Origin: [Lactobacillus] rogosae
Lineage (GTDB): Bacteria; Bacillota; Clostridia; Lachnospirales; Lachnospiraceae
Direction of reading: 5' to 3'
NCBI GenBank assembly: GCA_900112995.1
Contig: FONU01000016.1
Coordinates: 23,872-87,871 of the forward strand
DNA length: 64,000 bases
Part shown: positions 16,998 to 25,961 of the stretch, piece by piece
Position numbering within the stretch: position 1 is the first letter of the stretch
How the letters are laid out: each line of letters starts with the position of its first letter
Notes under the pieces: generated by a model
Told to the model about the DNA's origin: nothing
Database searches by the model: none
The model's input: the letters and a program-made list of their open reading frames with translations, nothing else
Program-made: the position numbers and the translations under genes

Positions 16998-17978
16998 TTA
17001 AAGAAGGCTCTTGCGTAATTCTGCTCCATCCTTAGCACTAAGATATGCAGGTGCAATATCAAATACTGTCTTACAACCGCTCTGACCTTCCTTATAAAGA
17101 CGATAAGCTGCTCTTGCATATGCTACGATAACGCAAGATGTGAATTCTGGGTTAGAATCAAGCTTTAAGCTGTATTCTATAACGTGATTGTTCTCTTTGT
17201 TCCAGCCTGTCTTTCCTGTACGGATAACAAATCCTCCGTGAGGAATTCCACTGTGGTTTTTCTTTAATTCTTCTTCACTGATAAAGTGTACTGTTGTATC
17301 GTAATCAGCGAAATAGTTAGGCATATTCTTGATTGTTTCTTCTACCTTTGCAGCATCAGCACCTTCCTCTAATACTACAAAACATTCTCTTGTATGCTTC
17401 TGTCTTGTTGTAAGCTCTGGATTCTCGCCATTTCTTACAGCTTCTAAGGCTGCCTCAACTGGAATTGTATACTGCTTGCCATCCTTGACGCCCTCAACTC
17501 TTCTGATAGCGTCTGAATGTCCCTGACTTACGCCCTTACCCCAGAATGTATAATCTTTGCCTTCTGGTAAAATAGCATTGGCATACATACGGTTTAAAGA
17601 GAACATACCTGGATCCCAGCCTACTGATATAATTCCAACGTGTCCGCTCTTCTTAGCCGCAGAATCAACATTTTCAAAATGTTCTGGAATTCTTGCGTGT
17701 GTATCAAAGCTGTCAACTACGTTAAACATCTCTGCAAACTTTGGTGTCTGTACTGGTAAATCTGTAGCACTTCCACCGCAAAGAATCATTACGTCTATCT
17801 TATCCTTCCACTGCTCTACCTCATCTACTGAGCATACTAAAGCACCCTCTGTCAATATAGATACGCTTTCTGGTGCACGTCTTGTAAATACTGCTACAAG
17901 CTCCATATCTGGATTTTGCCTGATAGCACACTCAACGCCTCTTCCAAGATTTCCGTATCCAATAATACCTATTCTCAT
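16998..17978 (-). CDS. ddh: meso-diaminopimelate dehydrogenase
   Basis: This enzyme makes meso-diaminopimelate from tetrahydrodipicolinate, ammonia and NADPH in one step, feeding lysine and cell wall synthesis. The 326-residue length is typical. The N-terminal Rossmann motif is IGIIGYGNLGRGVECA. Substrate-side signatures include DSFDTHARIPEHF, SVGWDPGMFSLNR and FWGKGVSQGHSDAIRRVEGV. GGAGG precedes the start. It is monocistronic, with a consensus promoter, a palindrome in the leader and a terminator. Confidence 0.97.
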   Translation of the reverse strand: MRIGIIGYGNLGRGVECAIRQNPDMELVAVFTRRAPESVSILTEGALVCSVDEVEQWKDKIDVMILCGGSATDLPVQTPKFAEMFNVVDSFDTHARIPEHFENVDSAAKKSGHVGIISVGWDPGMFSLNRMYANAILPEGKDYTFWGKGVSQGHSDAIRRVEGVKDGKQYTIPVEAALEAVRNGENPELTTRQKHTRECFVVLEEGADAAKVEETIKNMPNYFADYDTTVHFISEEELKKNHSGIPHGGFVIRTGKTGWNKENNHVIEYSLKLDSNPEFTSCVIVAYARAAYRLYKEGQSGCKTVFDIAPAYLSAKDGAELRKSLL

Positions 17979-18011
17979 ATTCTGCCTCCATTTTATACAT
18001 ATTTACTGTAT

Positions 18012-18032
18012 TTCACATATAATTAATGTGAA
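18012..18032. promoter_or_regulatory. Palindrome in the ddh leader, possible operator
   Basis: TTCACAT (18012-18018) and ATGTGAA (18026-18032) form a perfect 7-bp inverted repeat around an AT-rich centre. It sits about 8-28 bases downstream of the predicted ddh transcription start, where a repressor could block elongation. The binding protein is unknown. Confidence 0.4.
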
Positions 18033-18046
18033 CAAACACTTCTTTA

Positions 18047-18075
18047 ATATTACTTTTTGAAAATACATATGTCAA
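18047..18075 (-). promoter_or_regulatory. Predicted sigma-A promoter of ddh
   Basis: TTGACA (18075-18070), a 17-bp spacer and TAATAT (18052-18047) lead toward ddh with a leader of about 60 bases. Confidence 0.75.
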
Positions 18076-18110
18076 CTCTCATTCAGGCAGTTTTTTATCA
18101 ATAAATATTA

Positions 18111-20078
18111 TTACTGTTCTTTCTTTAGCTTACCAGCCATTAAAATTGTAAATCCAATGCCCATTAATGATAATACTAATAAATATCCTGCCCAGTATAT
18201 ATGTGTCATATCTCCTGTCTGTGGTGTTTCAACTGTATTACCTGCGGCTTCTGTTACATTTTCTACTGATGTGCCTGGTAAACTTATATCTGATGAACTG
18301 CTTGTAATCTGCTGTTTTGTAATAAGATATGTTGAGCAGTGATCCTGTTCTACTGTCATATAACCATCATTATCAACTACAGCTGACATCATACTAATTA
18401 TTGTTCCATCATCTAAGAGCTGGCTGTAATAAAGTGTCTGGCCTGCATATGCTTTTCCAACATTTAACTTAATACTTGCCGTTGCTGGAAGCACGCCGGA
18501 ATAATTGTATACAATCTTAGATACGAATATATCCTCTGTTACATCTGCCGGCATATCTCCTGCTTCTTTTATATCAGAAGTAATTGCTGTTGAGAAGTCA
18601 TATATTGCAACCTGTGATACTTCTGACATTGTTCCTTTTGCAAATGTAAATGTAACATCATTGTTAGATTTGATAACAACATCATTCACCTTGTTATCTT
18701 CAATAATCTTTCTGATTTCATCAGCCTTAATAGTTGTGCTGCCGTCTGATACATCTACTACTGTATTAGTGGTGCTTGACTCTGGTGTCGATGGCTTCTC
18801 ATCTGCTGGTGTATCTGTTGTGTTGTCAGATGGATTATTGGTTGTGTCTCCTTTTGAATTATCTGTCGTATTATCACTAGATGATTTAGCTGTAAATGTA
18901 AGCTTATCTGCTACACATTCAACATTATAAAGACCTTCTATCTCTGTACCGTCATACTTGTATCCGTCTGGAAGATTATCACTTTCCACTACAGGATTGT
19001 ATGTTGCTACAGGATTGTCATAATCAATAAGCCATAATTCATCATTGCTTCGTTCATCTACACCAAGCTTTTCAAGAAGCTTACATATTCTATAATATGA
19101 TGTTTTATTTTCATAAACATATGCAGATACATACTTTTCATTTGTTGCTGTATTGATTATAACCTGACTTGTTCCGCCGCTTCCACTGTCTGACTCATAA
19201 TATGAAATTGGATTATCTAATGTGGTCTTGGTATATCCAGCAGGGATATTATCATATTCACCTATCTTATCAGCATAATATACGTCACCCAGAGCTTTCT
19301 TTGTGGTAAGCTTGTACATTGTATAAGTTACTTTCCCAGATTCAACATATGTCAGTTCCTTAATATAATATAATGAAGTATTATCTGTCTCGTTCTTATA
19401 TACTATATTAGTTGTATAAGGGTCGTACTCATAATACCTGGCACATAATCTTGATATTTCCAGCGGATGTGAAACATTATATGTCACATTTTCCTTTAAT
19501 GTTCCATTATCCTTAATTGGCTTGTTAGTGAGATTATCGCTTGTATACACTACTGCCTTTGAACCAGAATATATTGTAACATTACAGGTGTCTGCAACTG
19601 AAAGCACCGAATTAGTTCCCTCAGCAAAGAAAGCTATTCCATAATCATCTGATTTGTCTGCATTAATTACCAAAGAACCATTACCACTTATATTGATTGA
19701 ACCACCCCATGCATCACCATATGAACCTATACTTCCGATTTCATTATCACCAACAAGGTTAATCTTGAAATCATCACCCATCATATTAGTAACTATTACT
19801 GTTGTAGAGCTTTTATAATTATTTAATGTAAGTGTATTAGACTCTCTGTCATAAGACATTCCATCTATAGAATTAGTGCCTTCTGATGAGAATAGCAGAT
19901 TACTTTCCTCTCCATTTCTTACATTAATATAAGCATAAGCCCAATCACCAGTATCACATGGTCCATTGGCAGCTTTTACTTGTGGTACTGCAAATGAAAC
20001 TGCTGCCGATACAGCAAGCACAACAGCTGTAACTAATGCTGCCATTTTCTTACTATGACATTTTTTGTTTTTCACCAT
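18111..20078 (-). CDS. Secreted surface protein with wall-anchor-like C-terminus (PQTGD)
   Basis: This 655-residue protein begins with a signal peptide (KKMAALVTAVVLAVSAAVSF, cleavage near VKA). The N-terminal ~190 residues are beta-rich and Asn/Gly-rich (NLVGDNEIGSIGSYGD, ISGNGSLVINADKS), suggesting a beta-helix-like carbohydrate-binding fold. A Thr/Ser/Asp/Pro-rich linker lies near residues 395-440. Then comes a domain containing VVIKSNNDVTFTFAKGTM and ending in DHCSTYLIT, which is also present in the protein at 42261-43664. The C-terminus has PQTGD (~619-623), a hydrophobic helix and KLKKEQ, the layout of a sortase substrate with a non-LPXTG motif. No sortase gene is in the window. AGGAGG precedes the ATG. 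Confidence 0.75.
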   Translation of the reverse strand: MVKNKKCHSKKMAALVTAVVLAVSAAVSFAVPQVKAANGPCDTGDWAYAYINVRNGEESNLLFSSEGTNSIDGMSYDRESNTLTLNNYKSSTTVIVTNMMGDDFKINLVGDNEIGSIGSYGDAWGGSINISGNGSLVINADKSDDYGIAFFAEGTNSVLSVADTCNVTIYSGSKAVVYTSDNLTNKPIKDNGTLKENVTYNVSHPLEISRLCARYYEYDPYTTNIVYKNETDNTSLYYIKELTYVESGKVTYTMYKLTTKKALGDVYYADKIGEYDNIPAGYTKTTLDNPISYYESDSGSGGTSQVIINTATNEKYVSAYVYENKTSYYRICKLLEKLGVDERSNDELWLIDYDNPVATYNPVVESDNLPDGYKYDGTEIEGLYNVECVADKLTFTAKSSSDNTTDNSKGDTTNNPSDNTTDTPADEKPSTPESSTTNTVVDVSDGSTTIKADEIRKIIEDNKVNDVVIKSNNDVTFTFAKGTMSEVSQVAIYDFSTAITSDIKEAGDMPADVTEDIFVSKIVYNYSGVLPATASIKLNVGKAYAGQTLYYSQLLDDGTIISMMSAVVDNDGYMTVEQDHCSTYLITKQQITSSSSDISLPGTSVENVTEAAGNTVETPQTGDMTHIYWAGYLLVLSLMGIGFTILMAGKLKKEQ

Positions 20079-20179
20079 AAACTTTGTTCCTCCTGTTTCT
20101 TATATTTTTATGCTGCTATATTACTTTATTTATCCTTATAATTACAGTTGTCATATATCCCAATCTGCCAGAAAATGAC

Positions 20180-20217
20180 AAAAATGGGCGTGGGACTAAC
20201 GTCCCACGCCCATTTTT
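20180..20217 (-). terminator. Strong terminator after oadA
   Basis: AAAAATGGGCGTGGGAC (20180-20196) and its perfect complement at 20201-20217 form a 17-bp stem with a 4-base loop. It has T-runs in both directions and lies about 65 bp past the oadA stop, ending the decarboxylase operon. Confidence 0.9.
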
Positions 20218-20279
20218 TCACTTAAAACCACCAGTTGTTGCGAGTTCTACGGAAAAAGAACAAATCATACCGCTAGCTA

Positions 20280-21713
20280 TTAAACTGGATATGCCTTATT
20301 CTCTGTATCAGCCTTAGCAGGGTCAACCTTCTTCTGCTGTGCTTCTCTATACTTGAAGAACTCAGTAGCAACTGCTGGGAATAATGCGTATGAAAGCACA
20401 TCTTCATCCTGCTGCTTGTACTGCTGTACGACTGGGTCATTCTTGAACTTCTCAAGCTGTGGCTCAATAAGATCTGCCGGACGGCAGGTAATAGGTGTAG
20501 CATCACCTATAGCCTTCTTCTGTACTTCTGGGTTGAATGGCTTAATTGTCTGTCCGAATTCACCCATAAGAACCTTCTTAGATTCCTTAGTAATCATCTT
20601 ATAACGCTCGCCCTGTAATACATTAAGAACAGCCTGTGTACCAACAATCTGTGATGATGGTGTAACAAGAGGTGGTTCACCAAAGTCCTTACGAACCTTA
20701 GGAATTTCCTCAAGAACTGCCTGATACTTATCTTCTGCACCAGCTTCCTTAAGCTGTGATACAAGGTTAGAAAGCATACCACCAGGTACCTGATATAATA
20801 ATGTCTTAATATTAACACCAAGAACCTTAGTATTCATAAGACCTGACTTTAATGCTTCTTCTCTCATTGGCTGGAAGTAAGCAGCTATCTCTGCAAGAAG
20901 GTTCTGGTCAAGACCTGTATCGTACTCTGTACCCTTAAATGCCTCTACCATAACTTCTGTAGCCGGCTGTGATGTTCCCATTGAGAATGGTGACATAGCT
21001 GTATCGATAATATCAGCACCTGCTTCAACAGCCTTCATATATGTCATTGAAGCAACACCTGATGTATAATGTGTATGCATCTGGATAGGAAGTGAAGAAC
21101 CATCCTTTAATGCCTGTACAAGCTCTGTAGCCTTAGCAGGAACAAGTAAACCTGCCATATCCTTGATACAGATAGAATCTGCACCCATATCCTCAATTCT
21201 CTTAGCTGTTTCTTTCCAGTAATCAAGAGTATATGCATCACCAAGTGTATAGCAAAGTGCTATCTGTGCGTGAGCATTAGGATTTTCTTTCTTAACAAGC
21301 TTAACTGCCTCAACTGATGACTTAAGATTTCTTAAATCATTGAAACAGTCAAATATTCTGATTATATCAATACCATTAGCGATAGACTTCTGTACGAAAT
21401 ATTCTACAACGTCATCTGCATAATGATTGTATCCGAGGATATTCTGTCCTCTGAATAACATCTGTAACTTTGTATTCTTAAAACCATCTCTTAACTTACG
21501 AAGTCTTTCCCAAGGGTCTTCCTTAAGGAAACGAAGTGATGCATCAAATGTAGCACCGCCCCAGCACTCAACTGAATGATATCCAACCTTATCCATCTTG
21601 TCTATGATTGGAAGCATCTGCTCTGTAGTCATTCTTGTAGCAATAAGTGACTGATGAGCATCTCTTAATACAGTCTCAGTTATCTTTAATGGTTTCTTAA
21701 CCTGATCTGCCAT
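20280..21713 (-). CDS. oadA: Oxaloacetate decarboxylase alpha-type carboxyltransferase (5S/PycB-like)
   Basis: This is the carboxyltransferase that moves CO2 between oxaloacetate or pyruvate and biotin. The 477-residue protein has the HMGL-like TIM barrel: TETVLRDAHQSLIATRM near residue 12, ECWGGATFDASLRFL, RIFDCFNDLRNLKSSVEAV, IKDMAGLL with the biotin-side Lys, and the metal ligands in MHTHYTSG. The C-terminal PYC_OADA domain is present, but there is no fused biotinyl domain, which is encoded separately at 23116-23484. It is last in the operon, after a ~200-bp gap holding hairpin repeats. It could be the OadA of a Na+ pump or the 5S part of a transcarboxylase. Confidence 0.9.
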   Translation of the reverse strand: MADQVKKPLKITETVLRDAHQSLIATRMTTEQMLPIIDKMDKVGYHSVECWGGATFDASLRFLKEDPWERLRKLRDGFKNTKLQMLFRGQNILGYNHYADDVVEYFVQKSIANGIDIIRIFDCFNDLRNLKSSVEAVKLVKKENPNAHAQIALCYTLGDAYTLDYWKETAKRIEDMGADSICIKDMAGLLVPAKATELVQALKDGSSLPIQMHTHYTSGVASMTYMKAVEAGADIIDTAMSPFSMGTSQPATEVMVEAFKGTEYDTGLDQNLLAEIAAYFQPMREEALKSGLMNTKVLGVNIKTLLYQVPGGMLSNLVSQLKEAGAEDKYQAVLEEIPKVRKDFGEPPLVTPSSQIVGTQAVLNVLQGERYKMITKESKKVLMGEFGQTIKPFNPEVQKKAIGDATPITCRPADLIEPQLEKFKNDPVVQQYKQQDEDVLSYALFPAVATEFFKYREAQQKKVDPAKADTENKAYPV

Positions 21714-21767
21714 CTTAAACTCCTCCTATATATTCCTATATATAAAGTAAATAAACTCTAATTAAGC

Positions 21768-21915
21768 TGCGTAAGTAACTTCTATTCAGACTTAGAAGGT
21801 CTTATGATATATATAGACCATTCCTCTGTCCACAACGAAGTTGCGTAAGCAACTTCTATACAGACTTAGAGGGTCTTAGCTCGCGTATTGTGCGAGCTTA
21901 GAGCCTCTTAGTCTG
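21768..21915. repeat. Direct repeat and stem-loops between oadB and oadA
   Basis: A 37-base unit occurs twice, at 21768-21804 and 21842-21878, with three mismatches. The second copy opens in a perfect hairpin (GAAGTTGC, GTAA loop, GCAACTTC; 21837-21856). It is followed by a larger stem-loop at 21862-21915 with arms AGACTTAGAGG and CCTCTTAGTCT (one mismatch) and an inner AGCTCGC/GCGAGCT stem. The element separates oadB from oadA within the operon and could set mRNA stability or partial termination. Confidence 0.75.
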
Positions 21916-21917
21916 TT

Positions 21918-23069
21918 TTACATAACACCAAACATCGCCATAAATGTACCAGCCGCAACCGCTGTACCAATAACACCGGCTACGTTAGGTCCCATAGCAT
22001 GCATCAAAAGGAAGTTAGAAGGATCTGCTTCTGAACCAACCTTCTGTGAAACTCTGGCTGCCATAGGAACCGCAGATACACCTGCTGAACCAATAAGTGG
22101 ATTAACCTTACCGTGTGTAGCCTTACACATAATCTTACCAAATATTACACCTGCCGCTGTACCAAAGCCGAATGCAATAAGACCTAATGCAACAATCTTT
22201 AATGTATCAAGATTGAGGAAGGCTTCTGCACTTGTTGTAGCACCAACTGATGTACCAAGAATAATAACAACTATATACATAAGTGCATTGGATGCTGTTT
22301 CTGTAAGTTGCTTAACAACTCCTGACTCTCTAAAAAGGTTACCAAGCATAAGCATACCAACAAGTGGTGCTGTTGTAGGAAGAATTAATACTACAACGAT
22401 TGTAACGATAATAGGGAAAAGAATTTTCTCAAGCTTAGATACAGGTCTTAACTGTTCCATCTTAATCTTTCTTTCTTTTTCAGTTGTTAATAACTTCATA
22501 ATAGGTGGCTGAATAATTGGTACAAGTGACATATATGAATATGCTGCAACCGCTATTGGTCCAAGGTAATTAGTCTGTCCTAATTTACCAGCAAGGAATA
22601 TTGATGTAGGACCATCAGCACCACCAATAATAGATATAGCTGCTGCTGCCTTATCTGGGAATCCCATAAATATAGCCATAATGTAAGCAGCAAATATACC
22701 AAACTGTGCTGCTGCACCTAAAAGGAAACTCTTAGGATTAGCGATAAGTGGACCAAAGTCTGTCATCGCACCAACACCAAGGAAGATAAGTGATGGCAGA
22801 ATACTCCATTCATCTAATAAATAAAAATAATGTAACAAACCACCTACGCCATTGCTTGAATCTTCAATAGATAACATAATATCCGGGAAAAGATTAACAA
22901 GTAACATACCAAATGAAATAGGTACTAAAAGCAGAGGTTCATATTCTTTTTTGATTGCCAAATACATGAAAAACAGCGCAACCAGAATCATCAGATAATT
23001 ACCCCAAGTGAGGTTAAAGAATGCTGTCTGGTGAACGAGGTTTCCCAATGTTGATAAAATATATTCCAT
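21918..23069 (-). CDS. oadB: Sodium ion-translocating decarboxylase beta subunit
   Basis: This membrane subunit decarboxylates carboxybiotin and pumps Na+ outward. The 383-residue protein has about nine to eleven helices and the family signatures LIFLGVGAMTDFGPLIANPK (~97) and SIIGGADGPTSIFLAGKLG (~145), which contains the conserved Asp of the ion path. C-terminal NPLIGSAGVSAVPMAARVSQ and MHAMGPNVAGVIGTAVAAG carry further conserved polar residues. Length is slightly shorter than the ~430 of enteric OadB but normal for MmdB/GcdB types. It follows the biotin carrier gene by about 45 bp. Confidence 0.95.
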   Translation of the reverse strand: MEYILSTLGNLVHQTAFFNLTWGNYLMILVALFFMYLAIKKEYEPLLLVPISFGMLLVNLFPDIMLSIEDSSNGVGGLLHYFYLLDEWSILPSLIFLGVGAMTDFGPLIANPKSFLLGAAAQFGIFAAYIMAIFMGFPDKAAAAISIIGGADGPTSIFLAGKLGQTNYLGPIAVAAYSYMSLVPIIQPPIMKLLTTEKERKIKMEQLRPVSKLEKILFPIIVTIVVVLILPTTAPLVGMLMLGNLFRESGVVKQLTETASNALMYIVVIILGTSVGATTSAEAFLNLDTLKIVALGLIAFGFGTAAGVIFGKIMCKATHGKVNPLIGSAGVSAVPMAARVSQKVGSEADPSNFLLMHAMGPNVAGVIGTAVAAGTFMAMFGVM

Positions 23070-23115
23070 TTTTTACCTCCGTATATTATCTCTACACAAC
23101 TAATTGATATATCAA

Positions 23116-23484
23116 TTAGTTCATAGAAACTAATACTTTACCTGACTCTACTGAATCACCAGCTGCACACTCAACTGTAGCAACTGTACCATCCTGTGGT
23201 GCACAGATTTCATTTTCCATCTTCATAGCTTCAAGAACGAGTAATACATCACCCTTCTTAACTGCTGCGCCCGCATTAACGTTAACCTTAAGAATCTTAC
23301 CAGGCATTGGTGCATTAACCTTTACTGCACCCTGTGCGCCTGCTGGTGCTGCAGCCTTTGGCGCTGCCTTAGGAGCTGCTGCTTTTGGTGCTGCTGCCTT
23401 AGCTGCACCTGCTGTGCTTCCTGTTCCTTCTTCTACAGTAACATCATATACATTACCATTAACTGTTATTGTATAATTCTTCAT
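23116..23484 (-). CDS. Biotin carboxyl carrier protein of the decarboxylase pump
   Basis: This 122-residue carrier shuttles CO2 on biotin between the carboxyltransferases and the beta subunit. The N-terminal ~25 residues are a strand-rich segment. A flexible Ala/Pro/Lys linker spans ~26-50. The biotinyl domain ends with [12 protein letters not shown], where Lys88 is the biotinylation site. It corresponds to MmdC/GcdC or the 1.3S transcarboxylase subunit. The gene is separated from the upstream oadG-like gene by 3 bp. Confidence 0.93.
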   Translation of the reverse strand: MKNYTITVNGNVYDVTVEEGTGSTAGAAKAAAPKAAAPKAAPKAAAPAGAQGAVKVNAPMPGKILKVNVNAGAAVKKGDVLLVLEAMKMENEICAPQDGTVATVECAAGDSVESGKVLVSMN

Positions 23485-23487
23485 AAT

Positions 23488-24336
23488 TTATTTCCTCCTG
23501 CTATTAACCTTTCTAATTGAACGAACTACAAGTCCGTCTGTAGATGTATTCTCTGATGCAGCAATAGCTGCTGTTATAACTGCTATAAGTTCAAGATCAT
23601 CAACTTCTTCATCCTGCTCTTCGCTTGAAACTATCTGAGCAATAGCATTATCAACGCCCTGGGCACCATTAGATGCTTCATTCTTAGCCTTATTTCTATT
23701 CTCAAACTTATTGATGTACTTAAATAATGAAATAATGAATGAAATAAATATAAGTACAACGAATACTGTTCCCATACCGATAAGAGTATTCATTACCGCT
23801 TTATACATCTTCTGTCCTGTAGTATATGATGGATTGATAGCACCATTTTCAAGTGTATAGTCATCATTAATTACGAATTCAAATGTACATTTATCATTTT
23901 TCTCATATGAAGTATCAACTGTAATAGTACATAACTCACCTGTCTTGCTATTGAGTTCTACATTAATTTCATTGATACTCTTTAAAGCACCTAACTCATC
24001 TCTTGTGCTATTCCAGCTATTATAAAAAGCTATTGTCTTAACACTAATTCCACTCTGGTCAACAATGTATAACTTATTATTTACCATTGTAAGTGATTGA
24101 GCTGCCTCTGCATCCGCTGTTATCTTAGCAGAATCATTCTTATCAAGATATATAATCATATCTTTAGCCCAGTCTACAAGATAAGCCTCACTGGCATCAA
24201 GCTGCTGCTGTTTTAACTCTGTCTTGGCACTTGCTGTTGATATAGTACCATTAGATGAACTGCAGGCTGTCATACAGAATACACAGATAAGTAATGAGAA
24301 TAACACTAAGAACTTTTTAAACTTAATTTTCTTCAT
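23488..24336 (-). CDS. OadG/MmdD-like pump subunit fused to a lipoprotein ectodomain
   Basis: The 282-residue protein starts with a lipoprotein signal (KFLVLFSLLICVFCMTAC, lipobox MTAC with Cys25). An extracellular domain of ~150 residues follows, then one membrane helix near residues 182-207 (GMGTVFVVLIFISFIISLF). The cytoplasmic tail is acidic with RKVNSRRK at the end. The helix plus tail match small OadG/MmdD subunits, which hold the decarboxylase complex together. The N-terminal lipoprotein part is additional to the classic ~85-residue subunit and resembles a version common in Lachnospiraceae. AGAGGTG precedes the ATG. Confidence 0.75.
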   Translation of the reverse strand: MKKIKFKKFLVLFSLLICVFCMTACSSSNGTISTASAKTELKQQQLDASEAYLVDWAKDMIIYLDKNDSAKITADAEAAQSLTMVNNKLYIVDQSGISVKTIAFYNSWNSTRDELGALKSINEINVELNSKTGELCTITVDTSYEKNDKCTFEFVINDDYTLENGAINPSYTTGQKMYKAVMNTLIGMGTVFVVLIFISFIISLFKYINKFENRNKAKNEASNGAQGVDNAIAQIVSSEEQDEEVDDLELIAVITAAIAASENTSTDGLVVRSIRKVNSRRK

Positions 24337-24352
24337 ATTATCACCTCTTCAA

Positions 24353-25798
24353 TTATACTGTGCCATGCTTCTTATCTGCACGAACCTCTCTTTTATCAAA
24401 CAACATTTCAAATGCTGCAATAATGTACTTTCTTGTATCTTCTGGGTTAATAATTGTATCAACATAACCTCTTGCAGCTGCCTGCTCAACGCTTGACTGT
24501 AATGCTGCATATTCAGAAGCCTTTTCATTAATCTTAGCTGTAACATCATCTGCTGCTGCGATTTCATCAGCATACATAATCTTAGCAGCTAAAGAAGCAT
24601 CCATCATACCGATGCTTGCCTGTGACCAGGCATATACCATATCTGCACCTACTGACTTAGAATTCATAGCTACATATGCACTTCCATAAGCTTCACCTGT
24701 AATTACATTAACCTTTGGCACATCTGCGTTAGAAAATGCATATACTAACTTAGCAGCTGCCTTGGCAATTGTCTTCTCAGCTCTTACATTAGCTTCAAAG
24801 CCCTTAACATTAGTAAGTGAAAGCACTGGTATTTCAAATGCGTTACAGAATGTTACGAATTCGGCTGCCTTATAAGCTCCATCTGTAGTTAATACAGCTG
24901 CAAACTCTTCTGCCTTTTCGCCATTCTCATCATATATTGCTGTTCTGTTAGCAACAGCACCAACTGTAACTCCATCAAGCTGAATGAAGCCAGTTACCAT
25001 TTCCTTAGCATATTCAGCCTTAACTTCTACAAATAATCCATCATCTGAAATATCTGTAAGAGCAAGTGCAGCATCAGCTATCTCTGCTGACATATCAGCG
25101 CATACTCTGTTAAGGTCGTCCTGATTATCTGTGTATACAGCACCTTCCTCATTATTAGATGGAAGCATTGATACAAGCTGTCTTACTCCATTAGCGATTG
25201 TTTCTTCATCACCAATGAAATCTGCAACACCTGCTTTAGCCATAAATTCTGCACTTGATGTATCAAGCTTAGATTCATAGTTGCCATCTAATGCGTTAGG
25301 ACTGTTAACAAATAACTTAGCCTTCTTTTCTTCCACAAATACGAAATCTGAAAGTTCTGCAAGAACAGCAAGACCTCCACCACATTCACCGTATACGGCT
25401 GTAATCTGTGGAACAATTCCAGAAGCTAATGACATATTCTTATAAATCTGTCCAAAGCCGTCAAGGGCGTCTGTTGCTTCCTGAAGTCTTAAACCTGCGC
25501 AGTCAATCAGACCAATCACAGGAGCTCCCATTTTCATTGCCTTCTCATAAAGATTAGCAATCTTCTTGGCATGCATCTCACCAATTGTTCCGCCTAACAC
25601 AGCAGCATCCTGGCTATACACATACACAAGATTTCCATTGATAACTCCATATCCTGTGATTACACCATCAGATGGAGCCTTTTTTTCCTGCATGTTAAAA
25701 TCTGTTGCTCTTGCTGTAACAGCCGCTCCGATTTCAACAAAACTGCTATCATCAAGAATTGCTTCGATTCTTGATAAAGCCTGTGTAGTATTACTCAT
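24353..25798 (-). CDS. mmdA: Acyl-CoA carboxyltransferase, methylmalonyl-CoA decarboxylase alpha-like
   Basis: This is a crotonase-type carboxyltransferase acting on a short acyl-CoA such as methylmalonyl-CoA or malonyl-CoA. Motifs include SDGVITGYGVINGNLVYVYS, the oxyanion region DCAGLRLQEATDALDGFG, AVYGECGGGLAVLAELSDFV, and the second-half motif ITGEAYGSAYVAMNSKSVGA. It is 481 residues from ATG 25798, chosen over the GTG three bases earlier because GGAGG then has an 8-base spacing. It is ~30 residues shorter than typical MmdA. It is first in the operon with oadG, biotin carrier, oadB and oadA. Substrate identity is inferred from context. Confidence 0.85.
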   Translation of the reverse strand: MSNTTQALSRIEAILDDSSFVEIGAAVTARATDFNMQEKKAPSDGVITGYGVINGNLVYVYSQDAAVLGGTIGEMHAKKIANLYEKAMKMGAPVIGLIDCAGLRLQEATDALDGFGQIYKNMSLASGIVPQITAVYGECGGGLAVLAELSDFVFVEEKKAKLFVNSPNALDGNYESKLDTSSAEFMAKAGVADFIGDEETIANGVRQLVSMLPSNNEEGAVYTDNQDDLNRVCADMSAEIADAALALTDISDDGLFVEVKAEYAKEMVTGFIQLDGVTVGAVANRTAIYDENGEKAEEFAAVLTTDGAYKAAEFVTFCNAFEIPVLSLTNVKGFEANVRAEKTIAKAAAKLVYAFSNADVPKVNVITGEAYGSAYVAMNSKSVGADMVYAWSQASIGMMDASLAAKIMYADEIAAADDVTAKINEKASEYAALQSSVEQAAARGYVDTIINPEDTRKYIIAAFEMLFDKREVRADKKHGTV

Positions 25799-25961
25799 CA
25801 CCGAGACCTCCTCTTTGTTATATATTGCTTAATGCAAACAACTATTGTTTATTTTATAACAATGTAAGTTAAATTACAAGAGATTTGTTGTTGCTTTCCA
25901 CGTTATTTTGTTAATTTCATACGCATTTTTCATTAATTTTGCACATAGGACATATATGTTA

